DNA of 64,000 bases from Pectobacterium carotovorum (GTDB lineage: Bacteria; Pseudomonadota; Gammaproteobacteria; Enterobacterales; Enterobacteriaceae), in NCBI RefSeq assembly GCF_033898505.1, contig NZ_JAXAFK010000001.1:1798001-1862000 (forward strand), given 5' to 3'. The notes beneath the pieces were generated by a model. It did no database searches, had not been told where the DNA came from, and was given only the letters and a program-made list of their open reading frames with translations. The translations under genes and the position numbers were made by a program. Of this stretch, positions 45,825-53,942 are shown in pieces. The first letter of the stretch is position 1; every line of letters begins with the position of its first letter.

Positions 45825-46227
45825 TACTTACCACCCCCAACCTTACTCTTTTCCTGCTCGTCAGATCGGCTCTCGCCCTGCGTTTAAAAACCTAACTGCT
45901 TCATCTGCTTAATTTTACACCACTATCAATCTTGAGGTTATTCATTTATGGCTTTGCGATCAAGTTTGATAGTGGTCACAAAAACTAAAAAAGTTCGTGA
46001 TAATGTTTCACTCACGCAAGATTCCGCTTTTGTACCCTAAATCATTCGAGTTTAAGGCGGGTTGTATATCAACTAATCGGCAACGCGCCGCCAGACTTGA
46101 CGTTTTCCTGATACAAACCTCATTTTTGTGACATCAGCAGCCTGCCGAGAATCGTGCGTTTACCGCTTATAGAAAAACGCCGACAGAATATCGACGGCGA
46201 TAGGAATAATAACGGGCAGACATCAAA
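45825..46227. other. Intergenic region, chaC to siderophore-interacting gene
   Basis: About 400 bases before the Fur box. It contains a left-end fragment of the ERIC-like repeat (46032-46062) and otherwise AT-rich sequence with the promoter of chaC. No gene is seen. Confidence 0.45.
46032..46062. repeat. Fragment of ERIC-like repeat (left end)
   Basis: GTACCCTAAATCATTCGAGT followed by TTAAGGCGGGT matches the left end of the element at 13998-14140 with one or two changes. The right end is missing, so it is a decayed copy. Confidence 0.55.
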
Positions 46228-46242
46228 TGATAACAATTATCA
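46228..46242. promoter_or_regulatory. Fur box upstream of siderophore-interacting gene
   Basis: TGATAACAATTATCA is a 7-1-7 inverted repeat differing at one base from the Fur consensus TGATAAT-N-ATTATCA. It lies 54-68 bases before the start of the next gene, so iron repression is expected. Confidence 0.75.
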
Positions 46243-46295
46243 TCTCGTGTTATTATCTTCTTTATTTTGGCATCGACTACCCACGGAGACACTGA

Positions 46296-47099
46296 ATGGC
46301 AACGCCGCGTCAGCCTGTTTTAGTTCAGGTTAAACAGATCCACGATATTTCCCCTCATTTGCGCTGCATTACTTTCCATCATGACGCGTTGCGCGATTAC
46401 CCAACCGAGCGATATGGCGCGCATATCAAACTCTTTCTGCCGCAGGCGGGACAGCAAAAGCCGGTTCTGCCAGCCATTGGCGAACGCGGCCCGGTCTGGC
46501 CGGAAGGCGAAGCCCGCCCTATCGTCCGCACCTATAGCGTCCGTGCGCTACGCCCAGAAGAGGCGGAACTGGATATGGTTTTCGCACTGCATGAACACGC
46601 CGGGCCTGCCGTCTCCTTTGCCCGTCAGGCCAAACCCGGTGATTGGGTCGGCATTTCACAACCCGGCGGCCCGCTCCCCATGCTGCCGCCAGCGGCCGCT
46701 TATTATCTGGCCGCTGACCCGTCTTCGCTCCCTGCGCTCATGGCGCTGTTGGAGAACCTGCCGGACGACGCTCAGGGACATGCCGTGATCCGTGTCGACA
46801 GTGAAGCAGATAAACTCGCTATCGCTAAACCATCACAGCTACAGCTGCACTGGGTCGTTGGCGGAACAGAGGCAACCGACACACTATTGCAGCATTTTCA
46901 GGCATTTCCTCCGGTGGAGAATGCGTTTTACTGGTTAGCGGGTGAGGATCGCATCGTGGTTCAGCTTCGCCGCCATGTACGTCGCGAACGCGGGTGTGAA
47001 CGAAATCAGATGTATGCCGTGCCTTACTGGCGAGAGGGGTTAAATGAAGAGGATTATCATCATAAACGTCACGATATCATGGATAATCCTGATGAATAA
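46296..47099 (+). CDS. Siderophore-interacting protein (ferric-siderophore reductase, FAD)
   Basis: 267 residues of the SIP/ViuB group: an FAD-binding barrel with RPIVRTYSVRALRPEEAELDMVFALHEHAGPAVSFA (about 69-105; RxYS-type flavin motif) and a C-terminal reductase domain. It removes iron from siderophores in the cytoplasm by reducing it. GGAGA lies eight bases before the ATG. No transporter or siderophore gene adjoins it, so it probably serves uptake systems elsewhere. YqjH of E. coli is a similar protein. Confidence 0.88.
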   Translation: MATPRQPVLVQVKQIHDISPHLRCITFHHDALRDYPTERYGAHIKLFLPQAGQQKPVLPAIGERGPVWPEGEARPIVRTYSVRALRPEEAELDMVFALHEHAGPAVSFARQAKPGDWVGISQPGGPLPMLPPAAAYYLAADPSSLPALMALLENLPDDAQGHAVIRVDSEADKLAIAKPSQLQLHWVVGGTEATDTLLQHFQAFPPVENAFYWLAGEDRIVVQLRRHVRRERGCERNQMYAVPYWREGLNEEDYHHKRHDIMDNPDE

Positions 47100-47181
47100 C
47101 CACAAAAAACACATTTGATATTATCATGATAGGGAGAAGATACGCAGATTCTCCCTTTTCATTTAAATTTCATATCAAAGC

Positions 47182-47196
47182 GTAAAAATCCGTAAA
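47182..47196. promoter_or_regulatory. CpxR-type box upstream of chaA
   Basis: GTAAAAATCCGTAAA is a perfect GTAAA-N5-GTAAA. It lies about 230 bases before chaA, within the 328-base gap after the siderophore gene. Envelope-stress control of chaA is plausible but not shown. Confidence 0.45.
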
Positions 47197-47287
47197 ACTC
47201 CCCGCATCGCGTCGACAATCTGTTATCATCTTGTTCGTTTCATTACGTTATAACTACTTTTTAGTAACCTTTTGCTGTTTATTATTG

Positions 47288-47327
47288 TTTTAAGAGCTTA
47301 ACAAATTTTTTTAAGACCTTAATAAAT
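47288..47327. promoter_or_regulatory. Two dyads TTAAG-N2-CTTAA spaced by two helical turns
   Basis: TTTTAAGAGCTTAACAAAT and TTTTAAGACCTTAATAAAT start 21 bases apart and match at 17 of 19 positions. Each contains the inverted repeat TTAAG/CTTAA. They lie 100-140 bases before chaA and look like two binding sites on one face of the DNA. Confidence 0.45.
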
Positions 47328-47332
47328 GGCTT

Positions 47333-47387
47333 TATGCCCTGAATAAGTCGAGTGGCCGGTATGCTAGCTTGAAGTATGACGGGGATA
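47333..47387. repeat. Internally deleted ERIC-like repeat
   Basis: Left end TATGCCCTGAATAAGTCGAG joins after a few bases to the right end GCTTGAAGTATGACGGGGAT, so both termini remain but the core is lost. It lies between the dyads and chaA. Confidence 0.6.
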
Positions 47388-47427
47388 TTTTGCCGCATCA
47401 TTCCTCTGGATAAGGAGAACTCCCGCA

Positions 47428-48528
47428 ATGAAGTCTCATGCTGAGGTGGTCAAAACTCGCCATCATGAATACTCGCTCATTTTTCCTGTTATTGCGCTGG
47501 CCGTGCTCTACATGTGGGGCACTTCACAAAATTTTGTCGCCATTCTCGGCATCAACGCCATCGCGCTAGCCGGGATACTGTTCAGCGCCTTCAGCGTGGT
47601 ACGTCACGCCGACGTGCTCGCACACCGTCTGGGTGAACCCTACGGTTCATTGATCCTCAGCCTGTCCGTCGTCATTCTGGAAGTCAGCCTGATTTCAGCC
47701 CTGATGGCAACCGGTGATGCTGGCCCGGATCTGATGCGTGACACCCTCTATTCCATTATCGTGATTGTCACCGGTGGTCTGGTCGGTTTCGCCCTCTTAC
47801 TCGGCGGCCGTAAATTCGCCACCCAGTACGTCAACCTGAGCGGCATCAAGCAGTATCTGATGGCGATCTTCCCATTGGCGGTGATTGTGCTGGTTTTCCC
47901 CAGCGCCTTGCCCGGTGGTAATTTCAGCGTAGCGCAGTCGTTGATTGTTGCTGCTATTTCTGCGGCGATGTACGGCGTTTTCCTGCTGATTCAAACGCGT
48001 ACGCACCAAAGCCTGTTTGTGTATGAGCATGAAGACGAAGGCGACGGTGACGATCCGCACCATGGTAAACCGTCCGCACACAGCTCCCTGTGGCACACCG
48101 CCTGGCTGCTGGTTCATCTGGTTGCCGTTATCGCGGTCACCAAGACGAACTCCATGCCGCTGGAAACGCTGCTGACCGAAATGAATGCGCCGACGCAGTT
48201 TACGGGCTTCCTGGTCGCGTTATTAATCCTCTCTCCTGAAGGACTGGGAGCGATCCGCGCCGTCCTGAAAAATCAGGTACAGCGCGCTATGAACCTGTTT
48301 TTCGGTTCCGTGCTGGCAACCATTTCACTGACGGTCCCTACCGTTACGATTATCGCTATGATCACTGGCCGCACGCTGAACTTCGGTCTGGATATGCCGC
48401 ACATCGTCGTGATGCTGTCAGTGCTGGTGCTATGCCACATTACGTTCTCCACCGGCAGAACCAACGTATTAAGCGGTAGTGCGCATCTGGCACTTTTTGC
48501 CGCCTATCTGATCACCATCACGCTGTAA
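47428..48528 (+). CDS. chaA: Na+/H+ and Ca2+/H+ antiporter
   Basis: 366 residues with about eleven membrane segments, two alpha-repeat motifs with acidic residues (GEPYGSLILSLSVVILEVSLI and LVALLILSPEGLGAIRAV) and the acidic/histidine-rich cytoplasmic loop YEHEDEGDGDDPHHGK between them. It exports Na+, Ca2+ or K+ in exchange for protons at alkaline pH. AAGGAGA lies 11 bases before the ATG. A strong hairpin follows. Confidence 0.93.
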   Translation: MKSHAEVVKTRHHEYSLIFPVIALAVLYMWGTSQNFVAILGINAIALAGILFSAFSVVRHADVLAHRLGEPYGSLILSLSVVILEVSLISALMATGDAGPDLMRDTLYSIIVIVTGGLVGFALLLGGRKFATQYVNLSGIKQYLMAIFPLAVIVLVFPSALPGGNFSVAQSLIVAAISAAMYGVFLLIQTRTHQSLFVYEHEDEGDGDDPHHGKPSAHSSLWHTAWLLVHLVAVIAVTKTNSMPLETLLTEMNAPTQFTGFLVALLILSPEGLGAIRAVLKNQVQRAMNLFFGSVLATISLTVPTVTIIAMITGRTLNFGLDMPHIVVMLSVLVLCHITFSTGRTNVLSGSAHLALFAAYLITITL

Positions 48529-48535
48529 CCCCTCT

Positions 48536-48561
48536 GCCGACGCGGTTTTCGCCGCGTCGGC
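48536..48561. terminator. Hairpin after chaA
   Basis: GCCGACGCGG/CCGCGTCGGC, a ten-base stem with a TTTTCG loop, eight bases after the chaA stop. No T run follows. Confidence 0.65.
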
Positions 48562-48691
48562 CCCGCAAGATTGCACTTCTCTTGATGTATATCTGGATCT
48601 TCTGAGCGCGTCCGGCGTATCGTAAGGCTGTCGTCGACGGACCGGCAGGCCCGCCATGTTGATTTACTTCCTTACTTTGGTTTCTGCTTAG

Positions 48692-50410
48692 ATGAAAACG
48701 CACGGAATTAACGGCGTCAGGCCGTTCAGCGCGCTGATTGACGCGTGCTGGCGCGAAAAATATACGCTGCAACGTTTTACCCACGACATTATCGCCGGCG
48801 TTACCGTCGGTATCATCGCCATCCCTCTGGCGATGGCGCTGGCCATTGCCAGCGGCGTTCCCCCACAGTACGGGTTATATACCTCGGCTATTGCCGGGAT
48901 CGTCATCGCCGTCAGCGGCGGTTCGCGCTACAGCGTGTCAGGCCCGACAGCCGCCTTCGTCGTTATTTTGTATCCCGTGTCGCAACAGTTCGGGCTCTCT
49001 GGCCTGCTGGTTGCCACCTTGCTTTCCGGTGTGTTTCTGCTGCTGATGGGGATCTGCCGCTTCGGCCGCCTGATTGAATACATTCCGCTTTCCGTGACGC
49101 TGGGGTTTACCTCCGGGATCGCCATCACCATCGGTACTATGCAAATCAAGGATTTCTTCGGCTTGCAGATGACCGTGGTTCCCGAGCATTACGTCGAAAA
49201 AGTGGCAGCGCTGGCGCAATCGCTGCCTACCCTGCACCTTGCGGATACGCTGATTGGAGCCACGACACTGCTGGTTCTCATCGTCTGGCCCAGACTCGGC
49301 ATTCGCCTGCCCGGCCATTTGCCCGCACTGCTGGCAGGCGTCGCGGTGATGGGGATCATGTCGCTGCTCGGTGAAAATGTAGCCACCATCGGTTCCCGGT
49401 TCAGCTATATGCTGGCGGACGGTTCGCAAGGGCAAGGCATCCCGCCCATTCTGCCGCAGCTCATTCTGCCGTGGGATATTCCGTCACCAGATGGAAAGAC
49501 GATGACGCTGGATTGGCAAAGTATTTCCGCTCTGCTGCCTGCCGCATTTTCTATGGCGATGCTGGGTGCGATTGAATCGCTGCTGTGCGCGGTCGTGCTG
49601 GACGGGATGACGGGCAAAAAACACAATTCTAACGCGGAACTGATGGGACAAGGTTTCGGCAACATTATCGCCCCGTTCTTTGGCGGTATTACCGCAACCG
49701 CGGCGATTGCCCGCTCCGCCGCCAACGTGCGCGCAGGCGCAAACTCGCCGATCTCCGCCGTGGTTCACGCACTGTTGGTGCTATTGGCGTTGCTGATACT
49801 TGCGCCGTGGCTGTCTTATCTGCCGCTGGCGGCAATGGCGTCGCTGCTGTTGATTGTCGCCTGGAACATGAGCGAAGCGCACAAGGTGGTGGATTTACTG
49901 CGCCACGGACCGAAAGACGACATCATCGTGATGCTGCTTTGCATGTCGTTGACCGTGCTGTTCGACATGGTGATCGCCATTACGGTCGGCATCGTGCTGG
50001 CGTCCCTGCTTTTCATGCGGCGCATCGCGCAGATGACCCGCCTGAGCGAACTGCCGGACACCAAAATACCGGATCATCTGGTATTGCGTGTTAACGGCCC
50101 GCTGTTTTTCGCCGCGGCAGAGCGCATCTTCAACGATCTGACCGTGCGCAGCGAAGGCTATCAAAATATCATCTTGCAGTGGGATGCGGTGCCAGTGCTG
50201 GATGCCGGCGGGCTTAATGCGTTCCTGCGCTTTAGCGAAACGCTGCCCGAAGGCAAGCAGCTCATCATCACCGACATTCCCTTCCAGCCGTTAAAAACGC
50301 TGGCGCGGGCGAAGATCCACCCGATTGAAGGACGGCTCAGCTTCTACGGCTCACTCGCACAGGCGATTGAGGCGACGACGGTGCGCCCCAGCGTAGCAAA
50401 AACAGAGTAG
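48692..50410 (+). CDS. dauA: SulP-family anion transporter with STAS domain
   Basis: 572 residues: an N-terminal transport domain of about fourteen helices containing the SulP signature [15 protein letters not shown] (about 87-101) and a C-terminal cytoplasmic STAS domain (about 455-560, with [18 protein letters not shown]). The E. coli homologue YchM/DauA takes up C4-dicarboxylic acids; sulfate or bicarbonate uptake is also known in the family. The name is given by similarity of architecture and by the chaA neighbourhood, which matches enterobacteria. Confidence 0.85.
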   Translation: MKTHGINGVRPFSALIDACWREKYTLQRFTHDIIAGVTVGIIAIPLAMALAIASGVPPQYGLYTSAIAGIVIAVSGGSRYSVSGPTAAFVVILYPVSQQFGLSGLLVATLLSGVFLLLMGICRFGRLIEYIPLSVTLGFTSGIAITIGTMQIKDFFGLQMTVVPEHYVEKVAALAQSLPTLHLADTLIGATTLLVLIVWPRLGIRLPGHLPALLAGVAVMGIMSLLGENVATIGSRFSYMLADGSQGQGIPPILPQLILPWDIPSPDGKTMTLDWQSISALLPAAFSMAMLGAIESLLCAVVLDGMTGKKHNSNAELMGQGFGNIIAPFFGGITATAAIARSAANVRAGANSPISAVVHALLVLLALLILAPWLSYLPLAAMASLLLIVAWNMSEAHKVVDLLRHGPKDDIIVMLLCMSLTVLFDMVIAITVGIVLASLLFMRRIAQMTRLSELPDTKIPDHLVLRVNGPLFFAAAERIFNDLTVRSEGYQNIILQWDAVPVLDAGGLNAFLRFSETLPEGKQLIITDIPFQPLKTLARAKIHPIEGRLSFYGSLAQAIEATTVRPSVAKTE

Positions 50411-50434
50411 AAATATCGTGCAGGCCACGCCGTG

Positions 50435-50851
50435 CTAATGCTGCACGGCTGGCATGTTGAACCGGACGGACAGGCGTTCGTCCCGCAACGTTAAATCCAG
50501 CGCCGCGTCACATTCGCGGCTAATGGTGCCCAATTGCTCGTCCGTCAACGAATAAGGCAGTTGGATATCAAACACGTTCAAGCCTTGCTGGCGTGCCAGC
50601 GTGATCAGCCTGATAATGTTGGTTTCGTCACTCACCTGCGTAGACAGCACCTGTAGCGCCAGTACCTTCAGCCGCTCTTTCGGCGCACTCTGCCGAGACG
50701 GCGCCGTCTTGGTCACCATGCCAAAAATCGGCATCACGCCGTACATTGCATCCATGAAGCGCCAGCGTTTCTTACACAGTGCCGCCAAATAATCCGTATA
50801 GTCCAGACAGAGTTGCTCACTGGAACTTGCAGACTCAGGGGATTTTTCCAT
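50435..50851 (-). CDS. Conserved hypothetical protein
   Basis: 138 residues from the ATG at 50851 (MEKSPESASS), which has AAGGGA upstream; the longer frame to 50890 is unsupported. No membrane segment, signal peptide or catalytic motif. It is mostly helical with a conserved-looking CLDYTDYLAALCKKRWRFM near the N-terminus. It is divergent from folM and convergent with the SulP gene. I do not recognise it. Confidence 0.65.
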   Translation of the reverse strand: MEKSPESASSSEQLCLDYTDYLAALCKKRWRFMDAMYGVMPIFGMVTKTAPSRQSAPKERLKVLALQVLSTQVSDETNIIRLITLARQQGLNVFDIQLPYSLTDEQLGTISRECDAALDLTLRDERLSVRFNMPAVQH

Positions 50852-50989
50852 ATTCCCTTCTCTCCTCTTCGCCAGTGTTTTGCTGCGCACTACCCTGACG
50901 GGTATAAAACCGTAACCTGTATAGTGGTTAATTCAGGTATATTGTCACGCTTCGCCCCCTTTTGACTAGCGTGTTGAGGAGACCTAATT

Positions 50990-51712
50990 GTGACAACTTT
51001 TTCTTCTGCTCCCGTGTTAATTACCGGCGGCGCACGGCGTATCGGGCTGGCACTGGCGCGTTCGTTTCTGGCTCAGTCGATTCCGGTCATCATCAGCTAT
51101 CGCACGCCTTATCCCGAGTTGGAAGCACTACAGCAGGACGGCGCAATCTGCCTGACCGCCGATTTTTCCACCACGGAAAATATCTATGCGTTTGCGGAGC
51201 AAATCCAGTCGCTCACGCCGCGGCTGCGCGCCATTATTCACAATGCCAGCCGCTGGGAGCCAGAAAGCTCCACCACACCACCAGAGCAAACGCTGGCCGA
51301 TATGCTGCAAATTCATGTCTATACGCCCTACTTGCTCAACCAGTTACTGGAATCTTGCCTGCGCGGGCAAGGCGTGGCTGGCGCGGATATCATCCATCTG
51401 ACGGATTACGTGGTAGAAAAAGGCAGCGACAAACACATTGCCTATGCCGCCAGTAAAGCGGCGCTGGACAACATGACGCGCTCGTTTGCCCGCAAACTGG
51501 CACCGGAGGTGAAAGTCAATGCGATCGCCCCCGGTCTCATCCTGTTTAATGAACAGGATGACGACGCCTATCGTCAGCAGGCGCTGGACAAATCCTTGAT
51601 GAAAATTGCCCCCGGCGAAGCGGAAATTGTCCGACTGGTGGATTATCTGTTCAGCAGCAATTACGTCACCGGAAAAACGCTGGGCGTTGATGGTGGGCGG
51701 GCTTTGCGTTAA
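50990..51712 (+). CDS. folM: Dihydromonapterin/dihydrofolate reductase (SDR)
   Basis: 240 residues starting at GTG with GAGGAGACC five bases upstream. The SDR cofactor site is the variant ITGGARRIGLALA (TGGxRRxG, typical of pteridine reductases), and the catalytic YAASKAAL is present. It reduces dihydromonapterin to tetrahydromonapterin. The stop codon lies inside the hairpin GGGCTTT/AAAGCCC (51699-51717). The last 49 bases are duplicated 2.1 kb downstream. Confidence 0.92.
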   Translation: MTTFSSAPVLITGGARRIGLALARSFLAQSIPVIISYRTPYPELEALQQDGAICLTADFSTTENIYAFAEQIQSLTPRLRAIIHNASRWEPESSTTPPEQTLADMLQIHVYTPYLLNQLLESCLRGQGVAGADIIHLTDYVVEKGSDKHIAYAASKAALDNMTRSFARKLAPEVKVNAIAPGLILFNEQDDDAYRQQALDKSLMKIAPGEAEIVRLVDYLFSSNYVTGKTLGVDGGRALR

Positions 51713-51719
51713 AGCCCTG
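51671..51719. repeat. folM 3' end, copy 1 of a direct repeat
   Basis: This segment, including the GGGCTTT/AAAGCCC hairpin, is repeated at 53793-53842 with 36 identical bases over the last 39. The two copies flank the sigma/anti-sigma/YceI genes. Confidence 0.75.
51699..51717. terminator. Hairpin overlapping folM stop
   Basis: GGGCTTTGCGTTAAAGCCC, a seven-base stem with five-base loop that includes the TAA stop. Identical at 53822-53840. Confidence 0.6.
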
Positions 51720-51769
51720 AGTCTCAATGTGAGGATAAAAACATCACCACCAGCGAAGTTCGTCAGCAG

Positions 51770-52258
51770 TTGACTGCTCATTTGACGCGCCTATGGCGCT
51801 ATGGACTGGTGCTGTCACGTAGCCATGAGGTGGCCGAAGAGCTCGTCCAGTCTACCTGCGTTCGTGCACTCGAAAAGAGTGCACAGTTTACGCCCGGCAC
51901 GCGTATCGACAGATGGCTGTTCTCCATTCTTCATTCGATATGGATTTCCGAACTGCGCGCCCGTCGCGTACGTCAGGGACAAGGGTTTATCGAAAGCGAA
52001 GAATTACTGGCACCCGATACCCATGAGCAGGATGACAATCGCCTGCATTACCAGAAAATAATGCAGCGCGTCAGCGCGCTTCCAGAAGCACAGCGCAACA
52101 CCGTCTTTTTAGTTTATGTCGAAGGGTTTACCTATCAGGAGGCGGCAGACACGCTATCAGTACCCATCGGCACCATTATGAGCCGACTGGCCGCAGCACG
52201 AGGTACGCTGGCGAAATCAATTGACACCCAGCCCTCGGCAAAGGAGAGACTGTCTTGA
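51770..52258 (+). CDS. ECF-type RNA polymerase sigma factor
   Basis: 162 residues from TTG: region 2 (LTRLWRYGLVLSRSHEVAEELVQSTCVRALEK, LFSILHSIWISELRAR) and region 4 (LPEAQRNTVFLVYVEGFTYQEAADTLSVPIGTIMSRLAAAR). The true start is probably upstream: GAGG at 51731 is followed by an open frame KNITTSEVRQQ with no ATG, GTG or TTG; an ATC at 51743 sits where the start is expected. It overlaps the anti-sigma gene (TTGA), the usual sigma/anti-sigma coupling. Target genes may include its own operon and yceI. Confidence 0.85.
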   Translation: MTAHLTRLWRYGLVLSRSHEVAEELVQSTCVRALEKSAQFTPGTRIDRWLFSILHSIWISELRARRVRQGQGFIESEELLAPDTHEQDDNRLHYQKIMQRVSALPEAQRNTVFLVYVEGFTYQEAADTLSVPIGTIMSRLAAARGTLAKSIDTQPSAKERLS

Positions 52259-53058
52259 AAACAATGCGTTTTACGCCCCCTTACAGTGACGAAGCTATCG
52301 TTGCCTGGCTGGATGGCGAGATGAATGAGGCCGATGCGCAACGCTTCAAGGCGCTACTTGAGGGAGATGAACAGCTTGCAGAACGCGTCGCGGAGCGGAT
52401 GAAAAGTCAGCTTGATTTTGAAGCAGCCTTCGCGCCCTTGCTCGACAAAGCGCCTGAGGCGAGGATGCAGGCCAGACTGGAGACGTTATTGACGGAAGCA
52501 CCGACATCAGCCACTGCTTCATCTTATGCCGGTGTCAGCCGCCGTTCACTCATTGCTGCTTCACTCAGTTTTTTGGTGTTGGGATCGGGGCTAGGCTACC
52601 TCGCGCGTTCTCCTGGAATGATTCTCAGCGACAGCGAGAAAATTCGCGATCTTGAAGCGCAGTACATGTCTCTGTACCGCGCGGAAACCCTACTCGATGC
52701 GGACGACACCGCACAGACCTTGCAACGTGGACTCTCTCGTACTGCTCAGTACATTGGGTTGCATCTCAATGAGCAACAGCTGAGGCTTCCCGCTGCAGAA
52801 TTGAAAATGGTGCGTCTACTGCGCTATGACCAGACATCGATTGCGCAGATTACCTGGTTGCATGCCGAATATGGGCCGATGGCGCTGTGTATTTCCCCCG
52901 AGCGTCAGGCAACGTCCACTGCGCTTAAAAATGAGCAACGTCATGATATGCAGGTTGTCTGGTGGTACGCCTACGGCTATCAGTTCGTCTTAATTGGCCG
53001 TAGCCCCGTAGCACCGCTCACAGAAAGTGCACTCAGATTACAAACGTCGCTGGCATAA
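52255..53058 (+). CDS. Anti-sigma factor, membrane anchored
   Basis: 267 residues. The cytoplasmic N-terminal domain (about 1-95, DEAIVAWLDGEMNEADAQRFKALLEGD) is of the anti-sigma helical type without a zinc-binding HxxxCxxC. A single membrane helix (about 98-115, SLIAASLSFLVLGSGLGYLA) leads to a periplasmic domain of 150 residues. It starts at TTG overlapping the sigma stop, GGAGAG six bases before; ATG at 52264 is a possible alternative. It would hold the sigma factor until an envelope signal arrives. Confidence 0.82.
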   Translation: MKTMRFTPPYSDEAIVAWLDGEMNEADAQRFKALLEGDEQLAERVAERMKSQLDFEAAFAPLLDKAPEARMQARLETLLTEAPTSATASSYAGVSRRSLIAASLSFLVLGSGLGYLARSPGMILSDSEKIRDLEAQYMSLYRAETLLDADDTAQTLQRGLSRTAQYIGLHLNEQQLRLPAAELKMVRLLRYDQTSIAQITWLHAEYGPMALCISPERQATSTALKNEQRHDMQVVWWYAYGYQFVLIGRSPVAPLTESALRLQTSLA

Positions 53059-53131
53059 CCCATGAACGGCCCTCCGCACACGGACGACTCCACGTGTTGA
53101 AGGCCACTATTTATTTTATACGCGTGTCGGG

Positions 53132-53707
53132 TTATACGGCGTGCCGGGCTTTCGCCCGAATTTCAATATTAATCGCGACGCGATCGTCTACCACCCCGGT
53201 AAACCGATCCATGTTAAAAGACGAGCGCGAAATAGCGGTGGTGGCATGAAGAGACAGCGAACCGTCATGAGATGCGGTTCCGTCATGTTCTTCAAGCGTG
53301 GCCTCCAGAATGACCGGACGTTGAACGTTTTTTACCGACAGTGAACCAAAAACCCGAAAGTGGCCATGCCCCAGCGCCACAACCCTGCTGCTAGTGAAAA
53401 TAATATCGGGATAGTGCTCAGCATCAAAAAACAGGCTGCTTTTTAACTGGTAGGTCAACAGGCTGTTGGAAGCCTGTAACGTTGTGATGGGAATTTTCAC
53501 ATCAATACGGTCATTCATTTCCTTTTCCGCATCCAGTGTGATGTTGCCCGTCACGCCGTCGAGAGAGGCCTGTGACAGGTGACCAAATGCTTGCCATGAC
53601 AGCGCAATGGCCGTGTTATCCGTGGCAACGGTGTAGTTAAGGGGCATAGCATGCAACAGTGGACTGATGAGCAGTCCGGTGGCCAATACGGGAACGATGC
53701 GCGTCAT
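53132..53707 (-). CDS. YceI-family periplasmic protein
   Basis: 191 residues with a signal peptide (IVPVLATGLLISPLLHA) and the YceI lipocalin-like barrel: YTVATDNTAIALSWQAFGH at the N-terminus, the HYPDIIFTSSRV strand in the middle, and a C-terminal SRSSFNMDRFTGVVDDRVAINIEIRA. YceI proteins bind isoprenoid quinone-like lipids and respond to stress or high pH. It converges with the anti-sigma gene and lies inside the folM-tail duplication. Confidence 0.9.
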   Translation of the reverse strand: MTRIVPVLATGLLISPLLHAMPLNYTVATDNTAIALSWQAFGHLSQASLDGVTGNITLDAEKEMNDRIDVKIPITTLQASNSLLTYQLKSSLFFDAEHYPDIIFTSSRVVALGHGHFRVFGSLSVKNVQRPVILEATLEEHDGTASHDGSLSLHATTAISRSSFNMDRFTGVVDDRVAINIEIRAKARHAV

Positions 53708-53792
53708 AACAGGATTCTCCTCAGAGTAAACAACGCGTAAACGCTCAGGCGTGCTAATTTATTCGGTCAATCCTTATTATTTTTCTCGATGC

Positions 53793-53842
53793 GGAGAAAA
53801 CACCGAGCGTTGATGGGGGGCGGGCTTTGCGTTAAAGCCCTG
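53793..53842. repeat. folM 3' end, copy 2 of a direct repeat
   Basis: Same sequence as 51671-51719 with a few substitutions and the hairpin intact (53822-53840). It is not attached to a folM reading frame here, so it is a remnant or duplication marking the edge of the sigma/anti-sigma/YceI module. Confidence 0.75.
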
Positions 53843-53942
53843 CCACAAAGACATAGCCGGATATTTCACGCCATGTCTTCTTCTCTTGCATCTTACGCGG
53901 CCGTTAAGTTAATGCTCTTAACATGAGGGATAAGCATAAAAA

